From the NCBI GenBank assembly GCA_030626645.1, contig DAOUTP010000146.1, positions 1-5,030 of the forward strand: a stretch of DNA of 5,030 nt. Direction: 5' to 3'. Every line of letters begins with the position of its first letter. The stretch's first letter is position 1. Positions 1-5,030 of the stretch are shown piece after piece. The notes under the pieces are model-generated. The model was given only the letters and a program-made list of their open reading frames with translations, did no database searches and was not told the origin of the DNA. The stretch comes from Candidatus Cloacimonadota bacterium. GTDB lineage: Bacteria > Cloacimonadota > Cloacimonadia > Cloacimonadales > TCS61. The translations under genes and the position numbers were made by a program.

Positions 1-1012
1 AAACTTCTATATCATAAGTTTTGGCAGATGCAAAACTAAGATCTCTGGTAGCAAGTGTAACAACTTTATAATGCAAACCAAGAGCTCTCAATATGTCTTC
101 GGCATCGTTCAACATTTCTTCGAGTACTTCATAAGATGTATAAGGTTTAACAAAACGAACCATTTCAACTTTATTGAACTGATGAACTCGTTGAAGCCCC
201 TTAGTCTCTTTTCCATAAGAACCAGCTTCCCTTCTAAAACAAGGGCTATAAGAAACAAACTTTTGAGGAAGTTTTTCATATGGAAGTATTTCCTGAGCAT
301 AAAAGTTTGTAACCGATACTTCCGCAGTTGGCACAAGGAAAAGATCATCCTCATTCACGTGATACATATCATCTTCCAGTTTAGGAAGCTGACCAGTTCC
401 GGTCATAGTCTTCCTATTGACCAATATAGGTAAACTTACTTCTTCATAAGCATGTTTATTAATATGGAAGTCAAGCATGAAATTAATTAGAGCACGCTCC
501 AATTGTGCTCCTTTACCGGTGTAACCAACAAAACCACTGCCTGATATTTTTGTAGCGCGTTTTATATCTAACAACTTATTTTTTTCGATTAGATCAAGAT
601 GTCTGATAGGATTAAAATCAAATTGTTTTTTCTCACCCCATTCTCGAACAAATTCATTTTCAGATTCACCGCCAATTGGAACATCCTTATAAGGAATATT
701 AGGAATATTCAAAAGCTCGATTTCCAATTTTTCATTGATCTCAGATAGTTTAGATGAGATAAATTTTATTTTATTAGAGATTATTTTCATTTGTGCAACG
801 ATCTCAGTAGTATCTTTTTTTGCTTTTTTAAGTTCGGGAATTTGTTTTGATACGTTATTCTGTTCTGTACGAATTGTATCAAAATTAAATTGAAGTTCAC
901 GCTTTTTCTTATCCATTTCCAGAACTTTTTTCAAATCAGTTTTCTCATTCTTATTTTTGATTGCTTTTTCAACCAATTCAGGATTTTCACGAATAAATTT
1001 CATATCTAACAT
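1..1012 (-). CDS. serS: Seryl-tRNA synthetase, C-terminus cut by window edge
   Basis: Cytoplasmic class II aminoacyl-tRNA synthetase that charges tRNA-Ser (and tRNA-Sec where present) with serine using ATP. I translated 337 codons without a stop. The protein begins MLDMKFIRENPELV, the usual SerRS start. Residues ~27-100 are the charged two-helix coiled-coil arm that grips the long variable arm of tRNA-Ser. The catalytic domain follows: motif 1 region around ALINFMLDFH (174-183), GTGQLPK (205-211), the serine-binding TxE loop in VPTAEV (227-232), and motif 2 from CFRREAGSYGKETKG to HQFNKVEM (258-284). The family is usually ~420-430 residues, so about 90 residues, including motif 3, lie beyond the left edge. 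The start at 1012 is chosen because AGAGG sits 7 bases upstream; an in-frame ATG at 1003 is the alternative. It lies 69 bases downstream of tpiA, across a hairpin. Identity is near certain from the motifs. Confidence 0.97.
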   Translation of the reverse strand, partial: MLDMKFIRENPELVEKAIKNKNEKTDLKKVLEMDKKKRELQFNFDTIRTEQNNVSKQIPELKKAKKDTTEIVAQMKIISNKIKFISSKLSEINEKLEIELLNIPNIPYKDVPIGGESENEFVREWGEKKQFDFNPIRHLDLIEKNKLLDIKRATKISGSGFVGYTGKGAQLERALINFMLDFHINKHAYEEVSLPILVNRKTMTGTGQLPKLEDDMYHVNEDDLFLVPTAEVSVTNFYAQEILPYEKLPQKFVSYSPCFRREAGSYGKETKGLQRVHQFNKVEMVRFVKPYTSYEVLEEMLNDAEDILRALGLHYKVVTLATRDLSFASAKTYDIEV

Positions 1013-1019
1013 ATATCTA

Positions 1020-1024
1020 CCTCT
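1020..1024 (-). promoter_or_regulatory. Ribosome binding site of serS
   Basis: AGAGG on the minus strand, 7 bases before the ATG at 1012. It supports this start over the ATG at 1003. It lies only six bases after the foot of the hairpin at 1031-1061, so folding of that hairpin could influence ribosome access. Confidence 0.75.
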
Positions 1025-1061
1025 AAAATTTAAGCCCACAGTATTTATTACCGTGGGCTTA
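1025..1061 (-). terminator. Hairpin between tpiA and serS: terminator or attenuator
   Basis: The arms TAAGCCCAC (1031-1039) and GTGGGCTTA (1053-1061) are perfect 9-base complements. In minus-strand RNA the stem continues through one G-U pair (1052/1040) and three more Watson-Crick pairs, giving about 13 pairs around a 5-base loop. The stem is followed by AATTTT (1030-1025), a short U-tract. This has the form of an intrinsic terminator for the tpiA transcript, but four consecutive U's are few and the serS ribosome site begins immediately after. Partial termination, an attenuator or an RNA-stabilising hairpin are all possible. No promoter for serS can be placed between the hairpin and the start codon. 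Confidence 0.65.
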
Positions 1062-1081
1062 GAATACTTTTCTTACTTTCT

Positions 1082-1843
1082 TTATAGTTCCACGGCTGTT
1101 TTGATCATATTGAAAAATTTTGATACATTGAGTGAAGCTCCGCCAATAAGTCCACCATCAATATCTGGTTGACTCAGTAGCTCCTTTACATTCTCAGGAG
1201 TCATACTGCCACCATAAAGAATTGATGTCTCTTCCGAAATGTCTTTGGAATAATTTTCTTTCAACCAGTTCCTGATCAATGAATGAATCTCCTGAGCCTG
1301 CTGAGGAGTAGCGGTTTTGCCTGTTCCAATAGCCCAAACAGGTTCATAAGCGATCACAACATTATCTTCAACTTTAACATCTTTGAAAGTACCATCAAGT
1401 TGTGTAAGAATTATATTTTCTGTAATTCCCTGTTCTCTTTGCTCTAATGTTTCTCCAACACACACGATAGGAATCATTTCATTTTCATGTAATCTTTTTA
1501 GTTTTGTATTTATCAACTCATCTGATTCAGAATAATATTTTCTTCTTTCGGAGTGCCCGATAATGCAATATTTCAAATCCATTGAATGCAGCATGGGAGC
1601 AGAGATCTCACCTGTAAAAGCACCAGAAATATTATCATTAACATTCTGAGCACCAATATAAAATTTTGAATCGTTAGCAATATCAGATGATAGCTCCAAG
1701 TATAAAGCTGGTGGACAAATAAGTACTTCTACAGAATCAAGTACTTTCCCCTCAAGGTTATCTGAAAGTTCAAATAAAAAATCTTCCACTTCAGGGAAGA
1801 GCATATTCATCTTCCAATTTCCGGCAATTATAGTTTTTCTCAT
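1082..1843 (-). CDS. tpiA: Triosephosphate isomerase
   Basis: Cytoplasmic glycolytic and gluconeogenic enzyme that interconverts dihydroxyacetone phosphate and glyceraldehyde 3-phosphate, normally as a TIM-barrel dimer. At 253 residues it has the normal family length. Visible active-site elements are AGNWKMN with Asn9 and Lys11, IIGHSERR with the catalytic His97, and AYEPVWAIGTGK with the catalytic base Glu167 and the flexible loop 6 (to about 177). The phosphate-binding YGGS (210-213) and GGAS (234-237) also follow. The GAFTGE segment (74-79) is conserved, but the usual His or Trp after GAQN is replaced in GAQNVNDN, a mild divergence. The start at 1843 gives the canonical MRKTIIAGNWKMN. It lies 14 bases after the upstream TPR gene; the only purine-rich site (TAGG) overlaps that gene's stop codon, which suggests co-transcription and perhaps translational coupling. 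All catalytic residues are intact, so the enzyme is expected to be active. Confidence 0.98.
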   Translation of the reverse strand: MRKTIIAGNWKMNMLFPEVEDFLFELSDNLEGKVLDSVEVLICPPALYLELSSDIANDSKFYIGAQNVNDNISGAFTGEISAPMLHSMDLKYCIIGHSERRKYYSESDELINTKLKRLHENEMIPIVCVGETLEQREQGITENIILTQLDGTFKDVKVEDNVVIAYEPVWAIGTGKTATPQQAQEIHSLIRNWLKENYSKDISEETSILYGGSMTPENVKELLSQPDIDGGLIGGASLNVSKFFNMIKTAVEL

Positions 1844-1857
1844 CTTATTCTATTTAC

Positions 1858-2844
1858 CTATTCACTCTTTATACTTTCAATAAAACCTTTTGCCAATTTT
1901 GTATATTTTGGATCTGACGATATTGTTTCAAAATCAGCTGTTGCTGGTTCTTTCTCACCACGATTAAAATGGATCATCGCCCGATAATAGATAGCATCAC
2001 TATTTCCTGGTTTATTCTCAAGAAAAAGAGCTATTTTTTCCAGTGCATTATTGTATAAATTCCCTTCATAGTATTTTGTTATAAGACCAAGAACTATATT
2101 ACTGTTATATTTAAGTTCAATTGATCTCTCATAGTTCTCAATCGATTTAGCATTATTTTTCATATCTTCATACAATTTACCAAGATTCATATAAGTTCTG
2201 GCAAGTACACTTTCATTTGGATTAGTTTTAATAAAATCTTCATATGCTGCAATTGCTTCGCTATTCTTGCCAAGTTTAAGATATAGCGCTGCAATGTTTT
2301 TAATAACGGTTGCATCTTTCTTTTGTTCATATGCTTTGTGATACCAAATAACAGCATTTTCATAATCTTCTAGACCTGAATAATAAGATGCAATCTTCTT
2401 TTCAACTTTAAAACTTCTTTTTGTAGTATTGTATTTCTTCAATACTACAATTGCTTCGTCTACTCTTCCTAGATATTTTTTTAGAATTATTGATTTATAA
2501 TTAATCAGTGTATAATTCGTAGGGTCAAGCTTGAGCTGTCTATCTAATATTTTGATAGCTTCTTCAAACTTTTCCCCTTGATAGTAACCGTTAAAGGCAA
2601 GTTCAAGCCATCTTGATATTTTCTCATTATCAAGTGGAATATCATCCGTCTTTACAGCTTCTTCCAGTTTGGAAATCGCAGCCTCGAAAGTCCGTGCTGA
2701 TTCCGCAAATTTCTTATCATTATATAACGTCTCGGCTTCAACACCTTTTTCATTTGCTATTCTTTCGAGAGACTTTTGAGCAAATAAATTCGATATAGTG
2801 AGTGCAAGTAACAATAGTGTTATTATTAAAACCTTTTTATACAT
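1858..2844 (-). CDS. Exported TPR-repeat protein, function unknown
   Basis: This 328-residue protein begins with a signal peptide: MYKK, a hydrophobic stretch at about 5-20, and a plausible signal peptidase I site LFA|QKS after residue 22. There is no lipobox cysteine, so it is probably soluble in the periplasm or loosely attached to a membrane. The rest looks like about eight tetratricopeptide units, roughly at 34-67, 76-109, 111-142, 145-176, 178-211, 214-247, 249-280 and 282-313. The clearest is NIAALYLKLGKNSEAIAAYE, with typical small residues and a terminal Pro at NPNE. TPR arrays bind peptides or proteins as scaffolds; nothing here reveals the partner. GGAGG with 6-base spacing fixes the start at 2844. 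It heads a likely operon with tpiA, although no metabolic link is evident. A perfect 11-base inverted repeat lies inside the gene (2421-2450). The fold assignment is secure; the role is unknown. Confidence 0.9.
   Translation of the reverse strand: MYKKVLIITLLLLALTISNLFAQKSLERIANEKGVEAETLYNDKKFAESARTFEAAISKLEEAVKTDDIPLDNEKISRWLELAFNGYYQGEKFEEAIKILDRQLKLDPTNYTLINYKSIILKKYLGRVDEAIVVLKKYNTTKRSFKVEKKIASYYSGLEDYENAVIWYHKAYEQKKDATVIKNIAALYLKLGKNSEAIAAYEDFIKTNPNESVLARTYMNLGKLYEDMKNNAKSIENYERSIELKYNSNIVLGLITKYYEGNLYNNALEKIALFLENKPGNSDAIYYRAMIHFNRGEKEPATADFETISSDPKYTKLAKGFIESIKSE
2421..2450. repeat. Perfect 11-base inverted repeat inside the TPR gene
   Basis: TTGTAGTATTG (2421-2431) and CAATACTACAA (2440-2450) are exact reverse complements separated by 8 bases. 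They lie within codons for IVVLKKYNTT (about residues 132-141 of the exported TPR protein). The mRNA could form an 11-pair AU-rich stem. It may be a chance product of base composition. Confidence 0.7.
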
Positions 2845-2850
2845 TTTCTT

Positions 2851-2855
2851 CCTCC
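2851..2855 (-). promoter_or_regulatory. Strong ribosome binding site of the exported TPR gene
   Basis: GGAGG on the minus strand, 6 bases before the ATG at 2844. It is the strongest Shine-Dalgarno match seen in the window and fixes the start of this gene, consistent with its being first in its transcript. Confidence 0.85.
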
Positions 2856-2887
2856 ATTATTTTAAACTTCGACATTTTTTTTAGATA

Positions 2888-2918
2888 ATTATTAATGTCA
2901 ACAATTCTATTATGTTAA
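2888..2918 (-). promoter_or_regulatory. Possible promoter for the TPR-tpiA transcript
   Basis: This 86-base AT-rich gap (2845-2930) is the only roomy intergenic space upstream of the TPR gene. On the minus strand TTAACA (2918-2913) is followed, after 19 bases, by AATAAT (2893-2888), each one base from the sigma-70 consensus but with a long spacer. A perfect TTGACA (2901-2896) is also present, but I find no good -10 box 16-18 bases beyond it. If this organism uses another primary-sigma consensus, as Bacteroidetes do, neither may be right. Weak call. Confidence 0.3.
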
Positions 2919-2919
2919 C
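2897..2919. repeat. Imperfect inverted repeat downstream of xerD, operator-like
   Basis: GTCAACA (2897-2903) and TGTTAAC (2913-2919) are complementary at 6 of 7 positions around a 9-base spacer. The repeat overlaps the candidate -35 boxes of the TPR-tpiA transcript, so it could be an operator. The right arm also lies within a sequence resembling the XerD-binding half of dif (2910-2920). Neither role is proven. Confidence 0.35.
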
Positions 2920-2930
2920 TAATTTGTCTT

Positions 2931-3842
2931 CTAACTTCTAGGATGATAAAGGCGATGTTCCTGCATGATAAAAGTGTTATCAATGTTAATGTATATCTGC
3001 GTTGTATTTATACTTGAGTGACCCAACAACATCTGTACAACACGTAAATTTGCTCCGGCTTCTAAAAGATGAGTGGCAAAAGAGTGCCGGAAAGTATGAG
3101 GAGATACATGTTTACTTATACCTGCGTCAGTAGTAAGTTTATCTATCACTTTCCACACTCCCATTCTGCTAAGCTTATCTCCGAATCTATTGAGAAAAAG
3201 TATATCGGTACTCTTATCTTTTAGTAATAATGAACGTGCAGAATTATAATATTCTTTAAGATAATTCAAGGATTTTTGTGCAATTGGAATAACCCGTTGT
3301 TTACCTCCTTTTCCTAAAACACGTACAACTTTATCATCCCAATATACCTCGTGTATAGAAAGATTAATAGTCTCGGAAATTCTGATTCCGGTTGCATACA
3401 TCAGTTCTAATATTGCTTTATTGCGCAGATCAGTTGGTTTTTTAGTAGAAATACTATCCAAAAGTTTCAACATTTGCTTAACGCTGAGAACGTCTGGTAA
3501 TCTTTGCGAAGGTTTGATACTCGGAATATCATCAACATCTGTTGAAATTGTAATTTCTTCTTCGATCAAGAATTTAAGGAATGACCTGATTGAACTTCGC
3601 TTTCTGGCAATTGTTGAATTTGTTAGACCAAATTCTTGAAGAGTTACAAAAAAATCAATTATATCTTTATTTGTAATTTTTTCAACATTTTTCTCTACCT
3701 GAGTAAGTAGATTGGAAATATCATTTTCGTAGCTTTCTATACTGTTTTCGGAGAGACCTTTTTCTACTTTTAGATGATATTGATAGTTTTGTAATAAAGC
3801 ACGATTATGTCTGGAAAGTTTGTCTACCATTTCTTTCCTCAT
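2931..3842 (-). CDS. xerD: Tyrosine recombinase XerD
   Basis: Site-specific recombinase that, with XerC in most bacteria, acts at dif near the replication terminus to resolve chromosome dimers, under FtsK control at the septum. At 303 residues it matches the family (E. coli XerD, 298). The N-terminal SAM-like core-binding domain spans about 13-98 and the catalytic domain about 115-300. All catalytic residues are present: Arg154 (ATGIRISE), Lys178 (GKGGKQR), His249 and Arg252 (HTFRH), His275 (LLGHSS) and the nucleophile Tyr284. LRVVQMLLGH and the HPRS end favour XerD over XerC. The motif after the tyrosine reads YINID rather than the usual YTH(V/I), a mild oddity. The ATG at 3842 has GGAG five bases upstream; an ATG at 3830 (residue 5) has AGGA five bases upstream and is nearly as good. 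A REP-like palindrome occupies its leader. The housekeeping length and features argue against a phage integrase. Confidence 0.93.
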   Translation of the reverse strand: MRKEMVDKLSRHNRALLQNYQYHLKVEKGLSENSIESYENDISNLLTQVEKNVEKITNKDIIDFFVTLQEFGLTNSTIARKRSSIRSFLKFLIEEEITISTDVDDIPSIKPSQRLPDVLSVKQMLKLLDSISTKKPTDLRNKAILELMYATGIRISETINLSIHEVYWDDKVVRVLGKGGKQRVIPIAQKSLNYLKEYYNSARSLLLKDKSTDILFLNRFGDKLSRMGVWKVIDKLTTDAGISKHVSPHTFRHSFATHLLEAGANLRVVQMLLGHSSINTTQIYINIDNTFIMQEHRLYHPRS

Positions 3843-3849
3843 ACTTTCT

Positions 3850-3882
3850 CCCTCTCCTCACAGGAGAGGGTTGGGGTGAGGT
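3850..3882. repeat. REP-like G+C-rich palindrome in the xerD leader
   Basis: CCCTCTCCT (3850-3858) and AGGAGAGGG (3862-3870) are perfect 9-base complements around a 3-base loop, followed on the plus strand by TTGGGGTGAGGT (3871-3882). A palindrome of the form CCCTCTCC...GGAGAGGG joined to a TGGGGTGAGG tail is, from memory, the form of a widespread REP-type repeat family found dispersed in many bacterial genomes. It nearly fills the 43-base gap between two genes and contrasts strongly with its AT-rich surroundings. Only one copy is in the window, so its repetitive nature is inferred, not seen. In the xerD mRNA it would form a stable hairpin next to the ribosome site. Confidence 0.7.
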
Positions 3883-3885
3883 TAT

Positions 3886-4128
3886 TCATTTTTCTTCATC
3901 CTCAATGATAGGGTCATCTTTCAATTTTACTTCCTTCTCGGGGTCCAGCCCTGTATCCTGCTTGAACTTCTTCTGCTTTCTGCTTTTTCTAAATTCATAT
4001 AATAAATACAGTACTAATGGAATTGAAATATACCAAAATCGAATTGCAAAATACATTATGAAACTGAAAAATCTGAAAACTAATATCAGAACAAGAAATG
4101 GAATAATGTAATTTAGAAAATTCTTCAT
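3886..4128 (-). CDS. Small two-helix membrane protein, unknown function
   Basis: An 80-residue protein I do not recognise. Residues ~5-27 and ~29-45 are strongly hydrophobic and aromatic (FLVLILVFRFF, then WYISIPLVLYLLY), forming a likely helical hairpin interrupted by Arg30. A basic cluster follows (FRKSRKQKKFK, 46-56), then an acidic tail ending IIEDEEK. By the positive-inside rule the tail should be cytoplasmic. Its ATG overlaps the stop of the upstream helical-repeat gene by one base (TAATG), and GGGG lies five bases before it, inside the last codons of that gene. This implies translational coupling and a real gene despite its small size. A partnership with the upstream protein is plausible but unproven. 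It is separated from xerD by the REP-like palindrome. Confidence 0.75.
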   Translation of the reverse strand: MKNFLNYIIPFLVLILVFRFFSFIMYFAIRFWYISIPLVLYLLYEFRKSRKQKKFKQDTGLDPEKEVKLKDDPIIEDEEK

Positions 4129-5030
4129 TAATTCCCCAGGATTCTTCTGAATTGCGGAGAGAAAATAGACTGTGGATTGTTCTGCAGAAAATCTCTGCTA
4201 AAGTTTCTCTTTGCTGTTTTATCATTTTCTATCTCAGCCAGTCTTAAAATTGCAAATTGCTGTAGATCCAGCTTAGAAAATTCATGAGAAAATATCTCTG
4301 CAGCAAGCTCCATTTTACCGGTTTGCATAGCCCATTCTCCCGCTAAAAATAACAAATCTTCAATTTTTGATCTTTCATAAATGGAACGAAGTATTTCAAT
4401 TGCTTCTTGATTTTTGAATAATGACCTCTTCCTATACGCTTTCAATAAATCTTCTCGATCTGCATCATTTTGAACATGATTTGTACTCTGAAAAAGCAGC
4501 AAAGCATCATTGGTTATAGCATCTTCTGGAATATTGATGAGAAGCTCACCCAATAAACTGTCAGATTCAGCATCATTTGTCATAATTGCGATCAAAAATG
4601 AATAATAATAACCTTTCTTAAAAGTATCAGAACCAGAATTTTCATTTTCCAACACATTCCTCAACTTCTCTTTCGCCAGATCATTCTCCCCATTCATGAT
4701 CAATAGATGAATAATTTTGTACTCAATCTCACTTATATCATTTTTATTAAATGTGAATTCTTTAGCTTCCTCAAGATATTTTATTATCTCTTTTTGGGAA
4801 GCGTTCCGCATAAGATAAATTTCTGCAAGAAGTTCTCTGCACTGTCTGTTTGCTCGCGTTTTATATCTATTCCTTCTCGATTTGAGATCCTTATCTTGAT
4901 AAAGTTCGAACAGAATTTCTTCTGCTTTTATTAGTTCATTTTGCTTGATATGGATATTTGCAAGAGCGATCTTGGTTTTTGCATTTTCAATAAAGTTCAC
5001 ACTTCTAGTTAAATAGATATTATAAGCTCT
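4128..5030 (-). CDS. Helical-repeat (TPR-like) protein, N-terminus cut by window edge
   Basis: The reading frame stays open to the right edge: ten sense codons (RAYNIYLTRS) precede the GTG at 5000, which has no convincing ribosome site. The gene therefore very likely begins beyond the window, leaving 300 residues visible. The sequence is almost entirely alpha-helical, charged and leucine-rich. TPR-like units include ALANIHIKQNELIKAEEILF near the visible start, a unit around IIHLLIMNGENDLAKEKLRN, and AGEWAMQTGKMELAAEIFSH near the end, with weaker degenerate ones between. The C-terminus reads FLQNNPQSIFSPQFRRIL, a form common at the end of TPR proteins. No catalytic motif is visible. The missing N-terminus may hold a signal peptide or membrane anchor. 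It overlaps the small membrane protein gene by one base and is translationally coupled to it. The TPR-like fold is probable; the role is unknown. Confidence 0.82.
   Translation of the reverse strand, partial: RAYNIYLTRSVNFIENAKTKIALANIHIKQNELIKAEEILFELYQDKDLKSRRNRYKTRANRQCRELLAEIYLMRNASQKEIIKYLEEAKEFTFNKNDISEIEYKIIHLLIMNGENDLAKEKLRNVLENENSGSDTFKKGYYYSFLIAIMTNDAESDSLLGELLINIPEDAITNDALLLFQSTNHVQNDADREDLLKAYRKRSLFKNQEAIEILRSIYERSKIEDLLFLAGEWAMQTGKMELAAEIFSHEFSKLDLQQFAILRLAEIENDKTAKRNFSRDFLQNNPQSIFSPQFRRILGN

Noticed and set aside
71..433. Open frame of 120 codons on the plus strand
   Set aside because: It lies wholly antisense to serS, whose class II synthetase motifs are unmistakable; the plus-strand translation shows no recognisable domain.
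1013..1081. T-box riboswitch upstream of serS
   Set aside because: The 69-base gap is too short for a T-box leader and holds no T-box consensus or specifier stem; only the simple hairpin is present.
957..1172. Plus-strand open frame of 71 codons across the serS-tpiA junction
   Set aside because: It is antisense to two conserved genes and the hairpin between them, and is hydrophobic only because of the complementary AT-rich codons.
2779..2844. Lipoprotein signal on the exported TPR protein
   Set aside because: There is no cysteine near the predicted cleavage site (LFAQKS), so a signal peptidase I site is the better reading.
2869..2899. GACATT/AATGTC dyad as a terminator for xerD
   Set aside because: The arms are only six bases, AT-rich, with a long 17-19 base loop, so the stem would be weak; it is not a convincing terminator.
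2931..3842. Phage or genomic-island integrase, or integron integrase
   Set aside because: The protein is housekeeping-sized, most like XerD in its LRVVQMLLGH and HPRS segments, with no integron-specific insertion and no tRNA or cassette array nearby.
3995..4225. Minus-strand open frame of 76 codons in another frame
   Set aside because: It overlaps the coupled TPR-like and membrane protein genes in a different frame; the TAATG junction supports those two genes instead.
1..5030. CRISPR array, tRNA genes, insertion sequence or toxin-antitoxin pair
   Set aside because: No regularly spaced direct repeats, no cloverleaf with a CCA-type acceptor and no transposase or toxin motifs were seen on either strand.

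Overview
All supported genes in this AT-rich window (about one third G+C, judged by eye) lie on the minus strand, so transcription runs from right to left. The proteins are bacterial. A XerD-type recombinase, a periplasm-directed TPR protein with no lipobox, and strong AGAGG/GGAGG ribosome sites would suit the Fibrobacteres-Chlorobi-Bacteroidetes superphylum or a related candidate phylum (Cloacimonadota-like). That placement is an inference at low confidence; no ribosomal RNA or taxon-specific marker is present.

Layout in transcription order. (1) 5030-4128: a helical-repeat (TPR-like) protein, cut by the right edge. Its frame is open to the last base, so the GTG at 5000 is probably not its real start. 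(2) 4128-3886: a small two-helix membrane protein that starts on the stop codon of gene 1 (TAATG overlap). (3) 3885-3843: a 43-base gap almost filled by a G+C-rich REP-like palindrome. (4) 3842-2931: xerD, a complete tyrosine recombinase with every catalytic residue. (5) 2930-2845: an AT-rich gap with a possible promoter, an inverted repeat and a near-match to a XerD-binding half-site. (6) 2844-1858: an exported TPR protein. (7) 1843-1082: tpiA, triosephosphate isomerase. (8) 1081-1013: a gap with a strong hairpin. (9) 1012-1: serS, seryl-tRNA synthetase, which loses its last ~90 residues at the left edge. No gene-free stretch exceeds 86 bases.

Functionally this is mostly housekeeping: glycolysis (tpiA), translation (serS) and chromosome dimer resolution (xerD), interleaved with two TPR proteins and a membrane protein of unknown role. 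Genes 1-2 are translationally coupled, genes 6-7 are 14 bases apart and probably co-transcribed, and serS follows a hairpin that may attenuate or terminate the tpiA message.

I see no CRISPR array, toxin-antitoxin pair, phage module or clearly new system. The points worth a second look are non-coding: the REP-like palindrome that overlaps the xerD ribosome site, the XerD-arm-like sequence just after xerD, the tpiA-serS hairpin with a possible alternative pairing, and a perfect 11-base inverted repeat inside the exported TPR gene.
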